A DNA stretch of 5,697 nucleotides from Pseudomonadota bacterium (GCA_023390705.1 JAEWCI010000548.1:1-5697); one strand, 5' to 3'. Counted from the first letter of the stretch, positions 1 through 5,209 are shown. Numbers and translations are program-made. Notes: a model not told the origin generated them from the sequence alone.

Positions 1-1002
1 TTGGGGGGGGGCCGGCGGCCCGGCGCCGCCTTCCCGCGGCTGTTCCAGTTCGGCATGCGCGCCGGGATGCGAAGCTGGGCCACCGGCCAGGCCTGGTGGC
101 AGGGGGACCAGGGGCCGTACTGGGGCCACAACGCCATCATCCGGATAGAGCCCTTCCGCCGGCATTGCCGGCTGGAATTGCTGCCCGACGGCAGCCCCAT
201 CCTCAGCCACGACCAGGTGGAGGCGGTGCGGCTGCACGCCGCGGGCTGGAAGGTCTGCTGCCTGCCCGAGGAGGACGGCAGCCTGGAGGCCAACCCGCCC
301 GCCCTGCCGGAATTCATGGCGCGCGACCTGCGCTGGGCGGCGGGCAACATGCAGTATGGCGCCCTGCTGTTCCGCCCCGACCTGCCGGGGATGGCGCGCT
401 GGCAGCTTGCCCAGGCCATGCTGCTCTTCCTCAGCGAACCGCTCTGGGCCGGCATCCTGCTCTTCGCCGCGCTCAACGCGCTGACCGGCGGCGGGGAGGC
501 GACGCCGGCCGGCTGGCTGGCGGCGACCCTGGCCGCGACCTGGGCCGCGCTTTTTGCCCCCAAGCTGGCGGGCTATGCGGAAGTGCTGCTGAAGAAGCGG
601 CTGGCGGCGCGCTATGGCGGGCGGCTGGCCTTCCTGCGCGGCGCGCTGGCGGAACTGGCCTTCACCCAGCTCTTCGCCCCGGTCAGCACGCTGAACAAGA
701 CGCTGTTCCTGCTCGCCCTGCCCTTCGGGCTGCGCATGGGCTGGGCCCCGCAGAACCGGGCGGAACGCGGCGTCGCCTGGGCCGATGCCGCAAGGCTGCT
801 CTGGCCGCATACGCTGGTGGGGCTGGTGGTCTTCGTGCCGCTGCTGGCCTGGGCGCCGGGCGCGGCGGTCTGGGCGCTGCCCTTCGCCGGCGGGCTGCTG
901 CTGGCCATTCCCTTCTGCGTCGTCACCGCGGCACCGCGCTTTTCCGGGCTGCTGCGCCGCCGTGGCGTGGCAGCGACGCCCGAGGAACTCGCCGCCGCCT
1001 GA
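1..1002 (+). CDS. opgH: Glucans biosynthesis glucosyltransferase H (OpgH/MdoH), C-terminal part, 5' end cut by window
   Basis: Inner-membrane family 2 glycosyltransferase that polymerises the beta-glucan backbone of osmoregulated periplasmic glucans from UDP-glucose. About 333 codons remain of a protein usually 600-850 residues long; the true start lies upstream and the initial TTG is only the window edge. Numbering from the window start, the catalytic half shows YWGHNAIIRI (40-49), ILSHDQVEA (67-75, with the conserved Asp71 region) and RDLRWAAGN (108-116), which matches the Q/RxxRW signature of processive GT2 enzymes. The rest is hydrophobic, with membrane segments near 134-160, 171-190, 219-246 and 270-311, as expected for the OpgH C-terminal membrane domain. 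The gene ends on TGA at 1000-1002, abutting the stop of the convergent gene. Bases 3-11 are a run of nine G, so the first few residues may be wrong. Family assignment is firm from motif order; the symbol follows from it. Confidence 0.9.
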   Translation: MGGGRRPGAAFPRLFQFGMRAGMRSWATGQAWWQGDQGPYWGHNAIIRIEPFRRHCRLELLPDGSPILSHDQVEAVRLHAAGWKVCCLPEEDGSLEANPPALPEFMARDLRWAAGNMQYGALLFRPDLPGMARWQLAQAMLLFLSEPLWAGILLFAALNALTGGGEATPAGWLAATLAATWAALFAPKLAGYAEVLLKKRLAARYGGRLAFLRGALAELAFTQLFAPVSTLNKTLFLLALPFGLRMGWAPQNRAERGVAWADAARLLWPHTLVGLVVFVPLLAWAPGAAVWALPFAGGLLLAIPFCVVTAAPRFSGLLRRRGVAATPEELAAA

Positions 1003-1515
1003 TCAGGCTGGCAGCAGCAGCGGCCCGCCGAGGAGCTGCACCGCGTGCGTCACCTTGCGCCGGCCATGGGTGCGGGCGCCGAGCACCTGGCCGCTGGTGC
1101 GGTTGTCGTACACCTGGGCCAGGCCGAAGCCATGGCTGCGGACCAGCAGGAAATGGTCGGTCACGCGCAGCAGGTACCAGCCCGGCTCCAGCCCGCGGGC
1201 AAAGGCCATCAACCGGCTCTCCGGCCCCTCCGGCGCGGCGAGGGGCGCATACTCCACCCCGGCCTGCTCCAGCGCCGCCAGCAGGTCGCGCCAATAGGCG
1301 GTGACGATCGGCCCGGTTTCCGGATACCAACCGGGCGCGGTGTTGCGCAGCAACTCGCTCGCGGCGCGGTAGGAAAGTCCGGTGGCGAGGGCCAGGGCCG
1401 CGGGGCCGCACCAGGGCACCAACCCGCCATTCTCCGCCGTCAGCGCCCGATGGCCGCGCGTCGGGGCGGCGTGAGCAAGGCGGCCGGACTTTTCTGCGGA
1501 TTGCGTGGCACCCAT
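1003..1515 (-). CDS. Uncharacterised protein, possible papain/C39-like cysteine peptidase fold
   Basis: Product of 170 residues that I cannot name. Visible features fit a papain-like (C39-like) fold. WCGPAALALATGL (35-47) resembles the Cys-containing N-terminal helix of such peptidases, with candidate nucleophile Cys36. WYLLRVTDHFLLV (113-125) supplies candidate His121, in the typical strand motif where a conserved His is followed by hydrophobics. VYDNRTSG (135-142) supplies Asp137 or Asn138 as the third member. There is no clear signal peptide or membrane segment; the first ~28 residues look unstructured. I chose the ATG at 1515 because AGGGG lies 6 nt upstream and the conserved-looking part starts well after it. 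A GTG at 1560 would add 15 residues but has no comparable RBS and lies against the likely promoter. The gene is monocistronic in this window and convergent with opgH. Coding status is well supported; the peptidase fold is inference, and activity or substrate is unknown. Confidence 0.75.
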   Translation of the reverse strand: MGATQSAEKSGRLAHAAPTRGHRALTAENGGLVPWCGPAALALATGLSYRAASELLRNTAPGWYPETGPIVTAYWRDLLAALEQAGVEYAPLAAPEGPESRLMAFARGLEPGWYLLRVTDHFLLVRSHGFGLAQVYDNRTSGQVLGARTHGRRKVTHAVQLLGGPLLLPA

Positions 1516-1521
1516 GGGAGA

Positions 1522-1526
1522 CCCCT
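1522..1526 (-). promoter_or_regulatory. Ribosome binding site of the small peptidase-like gene
   Basis: AGGGG on the minus strand, 6 nt before the ATG at 1515-1513. It decides the start in favour of this ATG over the upstream GTG at 1560. Confidence 0.6.
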
Positions 1527-1562
1527 GACCGAGGACGCCCTCACGGCGCCGTGCTGTCACAA

Positions 1563-1589
1563 GATTGTGTAATCATATACCGTCGTCAA
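1563..1589 (-). promoter_or_regulatory. Possible sigma70-type promoter for the peptidase-like gene
   Basis: The segment around 1558-1620 is much richer in A and T than its surroundings. On the minus strand TTGACG (1589-1584) could be a -35 box, with ACAATC (1568-1563) 15 bp further as a weak -10. TATGAT (1577-1572) is a better -10 hexamer but lacks a properly spaced -35. Transcription from here would give a leader of about 40 nt before the ATG at 1515. The spacing is imperfect, so this is tentative. Confidence 0.35.
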
Positions 1590-1590
1590 T

Positions 1591-1604
1591 CGCGAATATT
1601 TGCG
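1591..1604. repeat. 14-bp near-palindrome CGCGAATATTTGCG upstream of the peptidase-like gene
   Basis: The CGC and GCG arms surround a perfect AATATT core, with one mismatched pair (G/T). It sits just upstream of the candidate -35 box of the gene at 1003-1515, where a repressor or activator dimer could bind. No known operator is recognised. Confidence 0.35.
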
Positions 1605-1912
1605 TGAGTGCGTAATGAACCTGCCAGCCTCACCCGGTGCCAGACGGAAAGGGTGACCGCCGGCAGCCGTGTGCCGTGCCCGCCCAACCACCCCACCACT
1701 TCAGGCAGAGAGCGGGAGCCGGCATCCGGCAGGGCGCCGGTCGTCAGGGTATGGGTGGCCGTCAGCCACGGCCCGGGCGCCGCCGGTCAGCGGCCGTCAG
1801 CCCTGGCACCGGTCCATGGCGATCTCCGGCCAGCCAGACCGGGTGCCGGGACCCGGCCCCAACCCGGCCTCTCACACCTGCCTCATGAAATGCTGGCGCA
1901 TGTCATGCCTCA

Positions 1913-1933
1913 GGCGCCGGCGCCGGCGCCGGC
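1913..1933. repeat. Short tandem repeat, GGCGCC x 3.5
   Basis: The self-complementary hexamer GGCGCC is repeated three times and followed by GGC. It can fold on itself in several registers. It could be slippage-prone or simply a product of high GC; no gene reads through it. Confidence 0.7.
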
Positions 1934-1988
1934 AGCCGCCGGCCTGGCTTCGCGGCACTGGCCGCGGCGCCCGTTCGAGGGTTCCCAT

Positions 1989-2002
1989 CGCAGCATGCTG
2001 CG
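1989..2002. repeat. Perfect 14-bp palindrome CGCAGCATGCTGCG
   Basis: Each strand reads identically 5' to 3' over 14 bases. It lies 63 bp beyond the maf stop codon in the non-coding region. It might be a protein-binding site or part of a 3' structure; no family is recognised. Confidence 0.6.
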
Positions 2003-2020
2003 GTGGGGTCCCGCGCGCTT

Positions 2021-2037
2021 GGCGGGCTTTGCCCGCC
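2021..2037 (-). terminator. Hairpin downstream of maf, possible terminator of the ppsR-maf operon
   Basis: GGCGGGC (2021-2027) and GCCCGCC (2031-2037) form a perfect 7-bp GC stem around a 3-nt loop, 27 bp past the maf stop. There is no T tract after the stem on the minus strand, so it is not a classical intrinsic terminator. It may stabilise the 3' end or act with Rho. Confidence 0.4.
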
Positions 2038-2064
2038 GCAGGTCGGCACTTCGTGAGCCGGGTA

Positions 2065-2703
2065 TCAGCCCCGCAGCACGCCGTGGTCGCGCAGGAAGCC
2101 GAGCAGCGGCAGCAGCGGCAGGCCGAGGATGGCGCTGTGCTCGCCCCGGATGCGGCTGAACAACTGCACCCCCGGGCCTTCCAGCCGGTAGGCACCGACC
2201 GAGCCCAGTACCCGTTCCCCCTCCCGCGCCAGATAGGCGTCGAGGAAGGCTTCGGAGAAGTCCCGCATGGTCAGCACCGGGGTTTCCAGGTGCTGCCAGA
2301 GCTGCTCCCCGCCGCGCCAGCAGACCGTGGCGGTCACCAGTTCATGGCTGCGGCCGCGCAGCGCCAGCAATTGGGCGCGGGCGGCGGCGAGGTCGGGCGG
2401 CTTGTCAAACCAGCGCTCCGCCGCGCCCTCGCGGCAGACCAGCAATTGGTCGGCGCCGATCACCAGCGCCTCCGGCACCTGGCGCGCCACCCGCTGCGCC
2501 TTGGCCTGGGCCAGCAGCAGGGCGGTGTCGCCGGCCGGGATGCCTTCGGCGCGGGCGGATTCCTTGATCGCCGCCTCGTCCACCGCGGCAACGCGCACGC
2601 CGAATTCCAGGCCGGCAGCCGCCAACAGGGCCTGGCGCGTCGCTGAGCCGGAAGCGAGCACCAGCGCCGGGGCAGGGGACTGCATCATGGGTCCCTGCAT
2701 CAT
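2065..2703 (-). CDS. maf: Maf family nucleotide pyrophosphatase (YceF-like)
   Basis: Cytoplasmic nucleoside triphosphate pyrophosphatase, a house-cleaning enzyme that removes non-canonical or modified nucleotides. The 212-residue product is close to the family's usual ~190-210. It shows the N-terminal LASGSATRQALL motif (16-27, Arg23), a conserved Lys68 in LAQAKAQR, the catalytic-site Asp85 in VIGADQLL, and the C-terminal SVGAYRLEGPG block followed by LFSRIRG and ILGLPLLPLL. The LFxxIxG...GLPL ending resembles the YceF branch (7-methyl-GTP in E. coli) more than the YhdE branch (dTTP/UTP), but substrate is not proven. The start at 2703 overlaps the ppsR stop as ATGA and is preceded by AAGGGGG, implying translational coupling. 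ATGATGCAG is duplicated 15 bp further on, so initiation at 2688 or 2685 is also possible and would leave the enzyme core intact. It is the second gene of the ppsR-maf operon. Confidence 0.92.
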   Translation of the reverse strand: MMQGPMMQSPAPALVLASGSATRQALLAAAGLEFGVRVAAVDEAAIKESARAEGIPAGDTALLLAQAKAQRVARQVPEALVIGADQLLVCREGAAERWFDKPPDLAAARAQLLALRGRSHELVTATVCWRGGEQLWQHLETPVLTMRDFSEAFLDAYLAREGERVLGSVGAYRLEGPGVQLFSRIRGEHSAILGLPLLPLLGFLRDHGVLRG

Positions 2704-3593
2704 GCCCCCTTGCCGCCCAGCACCGCCGCGGCGGGGTCGTCCGGCGAATGCTCGGCCGCGCGGCCGCGGCGTTCGTGCCAGGCTTCCATCAGTTGCAGCA
2801 CCGTGGCCGCGGTTTCCTCGATGCTGCGGCGGGTCACGTCGATCACCGGCCAGCCATGCTGGGTGCAGAGCCGCCGTGCCGCCAGGATCTCGGCCTTCAC
2901 GGATTCAGGGTCCACATAGTCGTTGGTGTCCTGGCGCACGCCATGGCCGCCGATCAGCCGCAGCCGGTGGCGGCGGATCTCGATCAGCGCATGGGTTTCG
3001 ATGGTCAGGCCGACCACCGGGCATTGCTGCCGCTGCAATTCCTCCGGCAGCGGCATGCCGGGCACGATGGGCACGTTGGCCGCCTTGATGCCCCGGTTGG
3101 CCAGGTAGAAGCAGGTCGGCGTCTTGCTGCTGCGGGAAACGCCGACCAGGCAGACATCGGCCTCGGCAATGCCGGCCACGCCCTGCCCGTCGTCATGCGC
3201 CAGCACGTAGTGCATGGCGTCGATCCGGCGGAAGTAGTCGGCATCCATCACATGCTGGGCGGCGCGCTTCTCCCTGGCGCGGGCGCCGATCTGGCCCTGC
3301 AGCAGGTCCACGACCTGGTCCAGCACGGACAGGCAGGGCACCCCCAGCCGGCCGCAGGTCTCCTCCAGCGCATGACGCAGGCTGCGGTCCACCAGGGTGA
3401 AGAGCACCGGCCCCGGCTCGTGCTCCAGCCCTTCCAGCACCCGGTCGAGCTGGAGGCGGGAACGGATGAGGCTCCAGCGGTGGTGGATCACCTTGTGCTC
3501 CTCGAACCGCGCCAGGGTGGCGCGGGCGATGGAGTTCAGCGTTTCCCCCGTGCTGTCGGAAACCAGGTGCAGGTTGATCGGGCGGTGCGTCAT
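2700..3593 (-). CDS. ppsR: Pyruvate phosphate dikinase / PEP synthase regulatory protein (DUF299, kinase-pyrophosphorylase)
   Basis: Cytoplasmic bifunctional regulator: in this family an ADP-dependent serine/threonine kinase activity inactivates pyruvate phosphate dikinase or PEP synthase, and a phosphate-dependent pyrophosphorylase activity restores it. The 297-residue product has typical length. Motifs: LHLVSDSTGETLNSIARA (8-25) at the N-terminus, HDDGQ (133-137), the P-loop-like nucleotide site GVSRSSKTPT (151-160) and DVTRRSIEETA (252-262). The last ~25 residues are a variable Ala/Pro-rich tail. I chose ATG 3593 because family members begin only a few residues before the SDSTGET motif. 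An ATG at 3605 would add four residues, and an open frame to 3761 adds sequence without conservation. The RBS is weak. Whether the target is PpdK or PpsA cannot be told here. It is divergent from hemE, and its stop overlaps the maf start by 4 bp. Confidence 0.93.
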   Translation of the reverse strand: MTHRPINLHLVSDSTGETLNSIARATLARFEEHKVIHHRWSLIRSRLQLDRVLEGLEHEPGPVLFTLVDRSLRHALEETCGRLGVPCLSVLDQVVDLLQGQIGARAREKRAAQHVMDADYFRRIDAMHYVLAHDDGQGVAGIAEADVCLVGVSRSSKTPTCFYLANRGIKAANVPIVPGMPLPEELQRQQCPVVGLTIETHALIEIRRHRLRLIGGHGVRQDTNDYVDPESVKAEILAARRLCTQHGWPVIDVTRRSIEETAATVLQLMEAWHERRGRAAEHSPDDPAAAVLGGKGA

Positions 3594-3626
3594 TCCGTGG
3601 AGCATAGCGTGGATGGCAGGGGATAA

Positions 3627-3678
3627 CGGGGAAAACCGCGAATGGCCGCAAGCCGGTGGACAGGTTGCGGGGAAAACC
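3627..3678 (+). repeat. 11-bp direct repeat CGGGGAAAACC in the ppsR-hemE intergenic region
   Basis: Exact copies at 3627-3637 and 3668-3678, 41 bp apart (about four helical turns). They flank the CCGCAAGCC-type spacer upstream of the phased ACCGGG repeats. They could be iteron-like protein-binding sites in the candidate origin. Confidence 0.6.
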
Positions 3679-3684
3679 CCCGGA

Positions 3685-3710
3685 ACCGGGTGGCACCGGG
3701 ACAAACCGGG
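3685..3710 (+). repeat. Three ACCGGG repeats at exact 10-bp spacing
   Basis: ACCGGG at 3685-3690, 3695-3700 and 3705-3710, separated by TGGC and ACAA spacers. The repeats therefore face the same side of the helix. A further CCGGG follows at 3715-3719, slightly out of phase. The spacing suggests cooperative binding by one protein, but no known factor is matched. Confidence 0.6.
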
Positions 3711-3724
3711 CCGGCCGGGGCGAG

Positions 3725-3759
3725 GATTCCGGGACCGTACGGATTCCTTCCCCGGAATC
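3725..3759. repeat. 9-bp inverted repeat GATTCCGGG / CCCGGAATC
   Basis: Arms at 3725-3733 and 3751-3759 are perfectly complementary with a 17-nt loop. The loop contains a second GGATTCC (3741-3747), which can pair instead with GGAATC (3754-3759), giving two mutually exclusive hairpins. It lies between the phased repeats and the DnaA boxes. Confidence 0.6.
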
Positions 3760-3794
3760 AACGCCCTTGGCGCCGATCCTCACGTGGAAGCGGC

Positions 3795-3803
3795 TGTGGA
3801 CAA
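3795..3803 (-). promoter_or_regulatory. DnaA box, one mismatch (TTGTCCACA)
   Basis: The plus strand reads TGTGGACAA, so the minus strand reads TTGTCCACA. This differs at one base from the strong DnaA box TTATCCACA and lies in inverted orientation 23 bp from the perfect box. Confidence 0.55.
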
Positions 3804-3826
3804 ATCCGGGATGGCATGGCTCCCCG

Positions 3827-3835
3827 TTATCCACA
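3827..3835 (+). promoter_or_regulatory. DnaA box, perfect consensus (TTATCCACA)
   Basis: An exact match to the high-affinity DnaA binding site, 58 bp before the hemE start codon. In a genome this rich in GC a chance match in a 300-bp region is unlikely. It might serve replication initiation or DnaA control of hemE. Confidence 0.65.
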
Positions 3836-3880
3836 GGCCCAACAAGACTCAACCACCTTTCTTCAAACCTGTTTTCTTGC

Positions 3881-3887
3881 GAAGGGA
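3881..3887 (+). promoter_or_regulatory. Ribosome binding site of hemE
   Basis: GAAGGGA ends 6 nt before the ATG at 3894-3896. An ATG at 3887-3889 overlaps it but is out of frame with hemE, so this RBS supports 3894 as the start. Confidence 0.65.
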
Positions 3888-3893
3888 TGGCCG

Positions 3894-4958
3894 ATGGAAA
3901 GCGATAACCCCGCGCCGGCCCCGGCGCCGAAACCCCTGCTGCGCGTCCTGGCGGGCGAGCCGGTCTGGCCGCCGCCGATGTGGCTGATGCGCCAGGCCGG
4001 CCGCTACCTGCCGGAATACCGGGAAGTGCGGGCGGAGGCGGGCGACTTCATCGCCCTCTGCACCAACCCCGAGATGGCGGCCGAGGTGACGCTGCAGCCG
4101 ATCCGCCGCTTCGGCATGGATGCCGCCATCCTGTTTTCCGACATCCTCATGGTCCCCTGGGCCATGGGCCAGCCGCTCCGCTTCGCCGAGGGCGAGGGAC
4201 CGGTGCTGGAACCGCTGCGCGATGCCGAGGCGGTGGCCGGGCTGCGGCCCGAGGCGGTGGCGGAACGCGCCGCACCGATCTTCGAGACGGTGCGGCTGGT
4301 GCGCGGGGCGCTGGACGCCCATGCGCCCAAGGTGGCGCTGATCGGCTTCGCCGGCAGTCCCTTCACCGTCGCCTGCTACATGGTGGAAGGCCATGGCAGC
4401 CGGGATTTCGCCGCGGCCCGCGGCATGGCCTATCGCGACCCGGCGCTGTTCGGCCGGCTGATCCGCACCCTGGTGGAGGCCAGCACCGAATACCTGCTGG
4501 CCCAGGCCGAGGCCGGGGCCGAGGTGCTGATGCTGTTCGACAGCTGGGCGGGCATGCTGCCGCCTTCGCAATTCCGCCGCTGGGTGATCGAGCCGACGGC
4601 GCTGCTGGTGCGCGCCATCCGCAAGACCCGGCCGGAGATCCCGATCATCGGCTTCCCCCGGCTGGCCGGGCCGATGCTGGCGGAATACGCCCAGCGGACC
4701 GGCGTGCAGTGCCTGGGCGTGGACACCAGCATGGAATTGCGCTGGGCAGCGGGGGCGGTGCAGCCGGGCCAGGCCTTGCAGGGCAACCTGGACCCGCAGG
4801 CGCTGGTCGCCGGCGGCATGGCGCTGGAGGCCGAGGCGCGCAGCATCCTGGGCGCCATGCGCGGGCGCCCCTTCATCTTCAACCTCGGCCACGGCATCGA
4901 GAAGGTGACGCCGCCCGAGCATGTGGCGGCGCTGGTAAGGCTGGTGCGGACGGGGTGA
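3894..4958 (+). CDS. hemE: Uroporphyrinogen decarboxylase
   Basis: Cytoplasmic enzyme (EC 4.1.1.37) that removes four carboxyl groups from uroporphyrinogen III to give coproporphyrinogen III, the step committing tetrapyrroles to haem and chlorophyll rather than sirohaem and cobalamin. The 354-residue product is full length. Signature and active-site residues are present: MRQAGRYLPEYRE (32-44; Arg33 and Arg37), FSDIL (81-85; Asp83, equivalent to human Asp86), GFAGSPFT and CYMVEG (Tyr162, equivalent to human Tyr164), FDSWAG (Ser217, equivalent to human Ser219) and FNLGHGI (His333, equivalent to human His339). ATG 3894 has GAAGGGA 6 nt upstream and gives the usual short lead before KPLLRVLAGEP. 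A longer open frame upstream runs through the intergenic DnaA-box region and is not conserved-looking. A short Ala-Pro run (residues 6-12) precedes the fold. Divergent from ppsR; no hemH or rho follows within the window. Confidence 0.96.
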   Translation: MESDNPAPAPAPKPLLRVLAGEPVWPPPMWLMRQAGRYLPEYREVRAEAGDFIALCTNPEMAAEVTLQPIRRFGMDAAILFSDILMVPWAMGQPLRFAEGEGPVLEPLRDAEAVAGLRPEAVAERAAPIFETVRLVRGALDAHAPKVALIGFAGSPFTVACYMVEGHGSRDFAAARGMAYRDPALFGRLIRTLVEASTEYLLAQAEAGAEVLMLFDSWAGMLPPSQFRRWVIEPTALLVRAIRKTRPEIPIIGFPRLAGPMLAEYAQRTGVQCLGVDTSMELRWAAGAVQPGQALQGNLDPQALVAGGMALEAEARSILGAMRGRPFIFNLGHGIEKVTPPEHVAALVRLVRTG

Positions 4959-5134
4959 CGGGACCAGGGCCGGGCGACCAGCCTTGACCCGCGTGCAAGG
5001 CCCTGAGGGTGATTGAGGCGGAGCAGCCGGTGGCAAGCCTGGCGCCCGAACCACAGGCGTTGGCGGACCGAGTGGATCGCGCCTCCGGCCGGGGGAGGCT
5101 GCCGCGCCGCAGCAGCGGGGCGGCTTTGCCATGG

Positions 5135-5155
5135 CGTCGTGCGGGCCGCACGACG
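5135..5155. repeat. 21-bp palindrome, 10-bp arms around one base
   Basis: CGTCGTGCGG (5135-5144) and CCGCACGACG (5146-5155) are perfect reverse complements separated by a single G. This is about 177 bp past the hemE stop. It is too close-packed to form a normal RNA loop without opening inner pairs, so a dimeric protein-binding site is as plausible as a terminator. No known operator is matched. Confidence 0.6.
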
Positions 5156-5209
5156 TCACGCTGAACGGTATCTTCCGGCTGCTTTGGCCCGTGGCAGATG
5201 CTCCAGGCC

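Larger units (their letters stand above)
1605..2064. other. Intergenic region of about 460 bp with no supported gene
   Basis: Open frames here on either strand are GC-driven. Their translations are rich in Arg, Pro and Ala, lack family motifs, and run out of frame through the real maf gene. The region contains GGCCGTCAGCC twice (1757-1767 and 1792-1802), the first copy forming a GGCCGT/ACGGCC hairpin with a 5-nt loop. It also holds a GGCGCC tandem repeat, a 14-bp palindrome and a hairpin near the maf stop, listed separately. No tRNA-like or rRNA-like structure was seen. In many alphaproteobacteria aroE would follow maf directly; nothing resembling it remains. Confidence 0.6.
3594..3893. other. 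Candidate chromosomal replication origin (oriC) between ppsR and hemE
   Basis: A 300-bp divergent intergenic region. Seen: a perfect DnaA box TTATCCACA, a one-mismatch box TTGTCCACA in the opposite orientation, a two-mismatch site TTATCCCCT (minus strand, 3626-3618), three helically phased ACCGGG repeats, an 11-bp direct repeat and a 9-bp inverted repeat. The stretch 3836-3885 is poorer in GC than its surroundings and could be an unwinding element. Known: in Caulobacter crescentus and Rickettsia the origin lies between hemE and an RP001-type gene, and hemE-linked origins are predicted in other alphaproteobacteria. Inferred: this is oriC of the organism, or a relic of it. Promoters of both flanking genes must also lie here. 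Confidence 0.6.

Noticed and set aside
1003..1560. GTG start at 1560 for the peptidase-like gene
   Set aside because: No good RBS upstream and it abuts the candidate promoter; the ATG at 1515 has AGGGG at ideal spacing.
1669..2646. Plus-strand open frame across the gap and maf
   Set aside because: Most of it is antisense to maf, and the remainder is low-complexity Arg/Pro-rich translation of the GC-rich gap.
3482..3490. TGATCCACC on the minus strand, one mismatch from the Caulobacter G-type DnaA box
   Set aside because: It lies inside the ppsR coding sequence, so codon constraint explains it as easily; not counted as origin evidence.
2748..3626. Plus-strand open frame opposite ppsR
   Set aside because: Shadow of ppsR; composition-driven His/Gln/Ala-rich sequence without motifs.
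3756..3769. Possible IHF site (AATCAA followed by TTG)
   Set aside because: The spacer is one base too long for the WATCAANNNNTTR consensus.
4981..5001. Intrinsic terminator for hemE (GCCTTG/CAAGGC)
   Set aside because: Only a 6-bp stem with a 9-nt loop, no T tract, and a competing AGGGCC/GGCCCT pairing; mentioned in the region note but not called a terminator.
3849..5159. Long minus-strand open frame opposite hemE (436 codons)
   Set aside because: It is the antisense shadow of a well-supported hemE in GC-rich DNA; the translation is His/Gln/Arg-rich with no domain and it runs past both ends of hemE.
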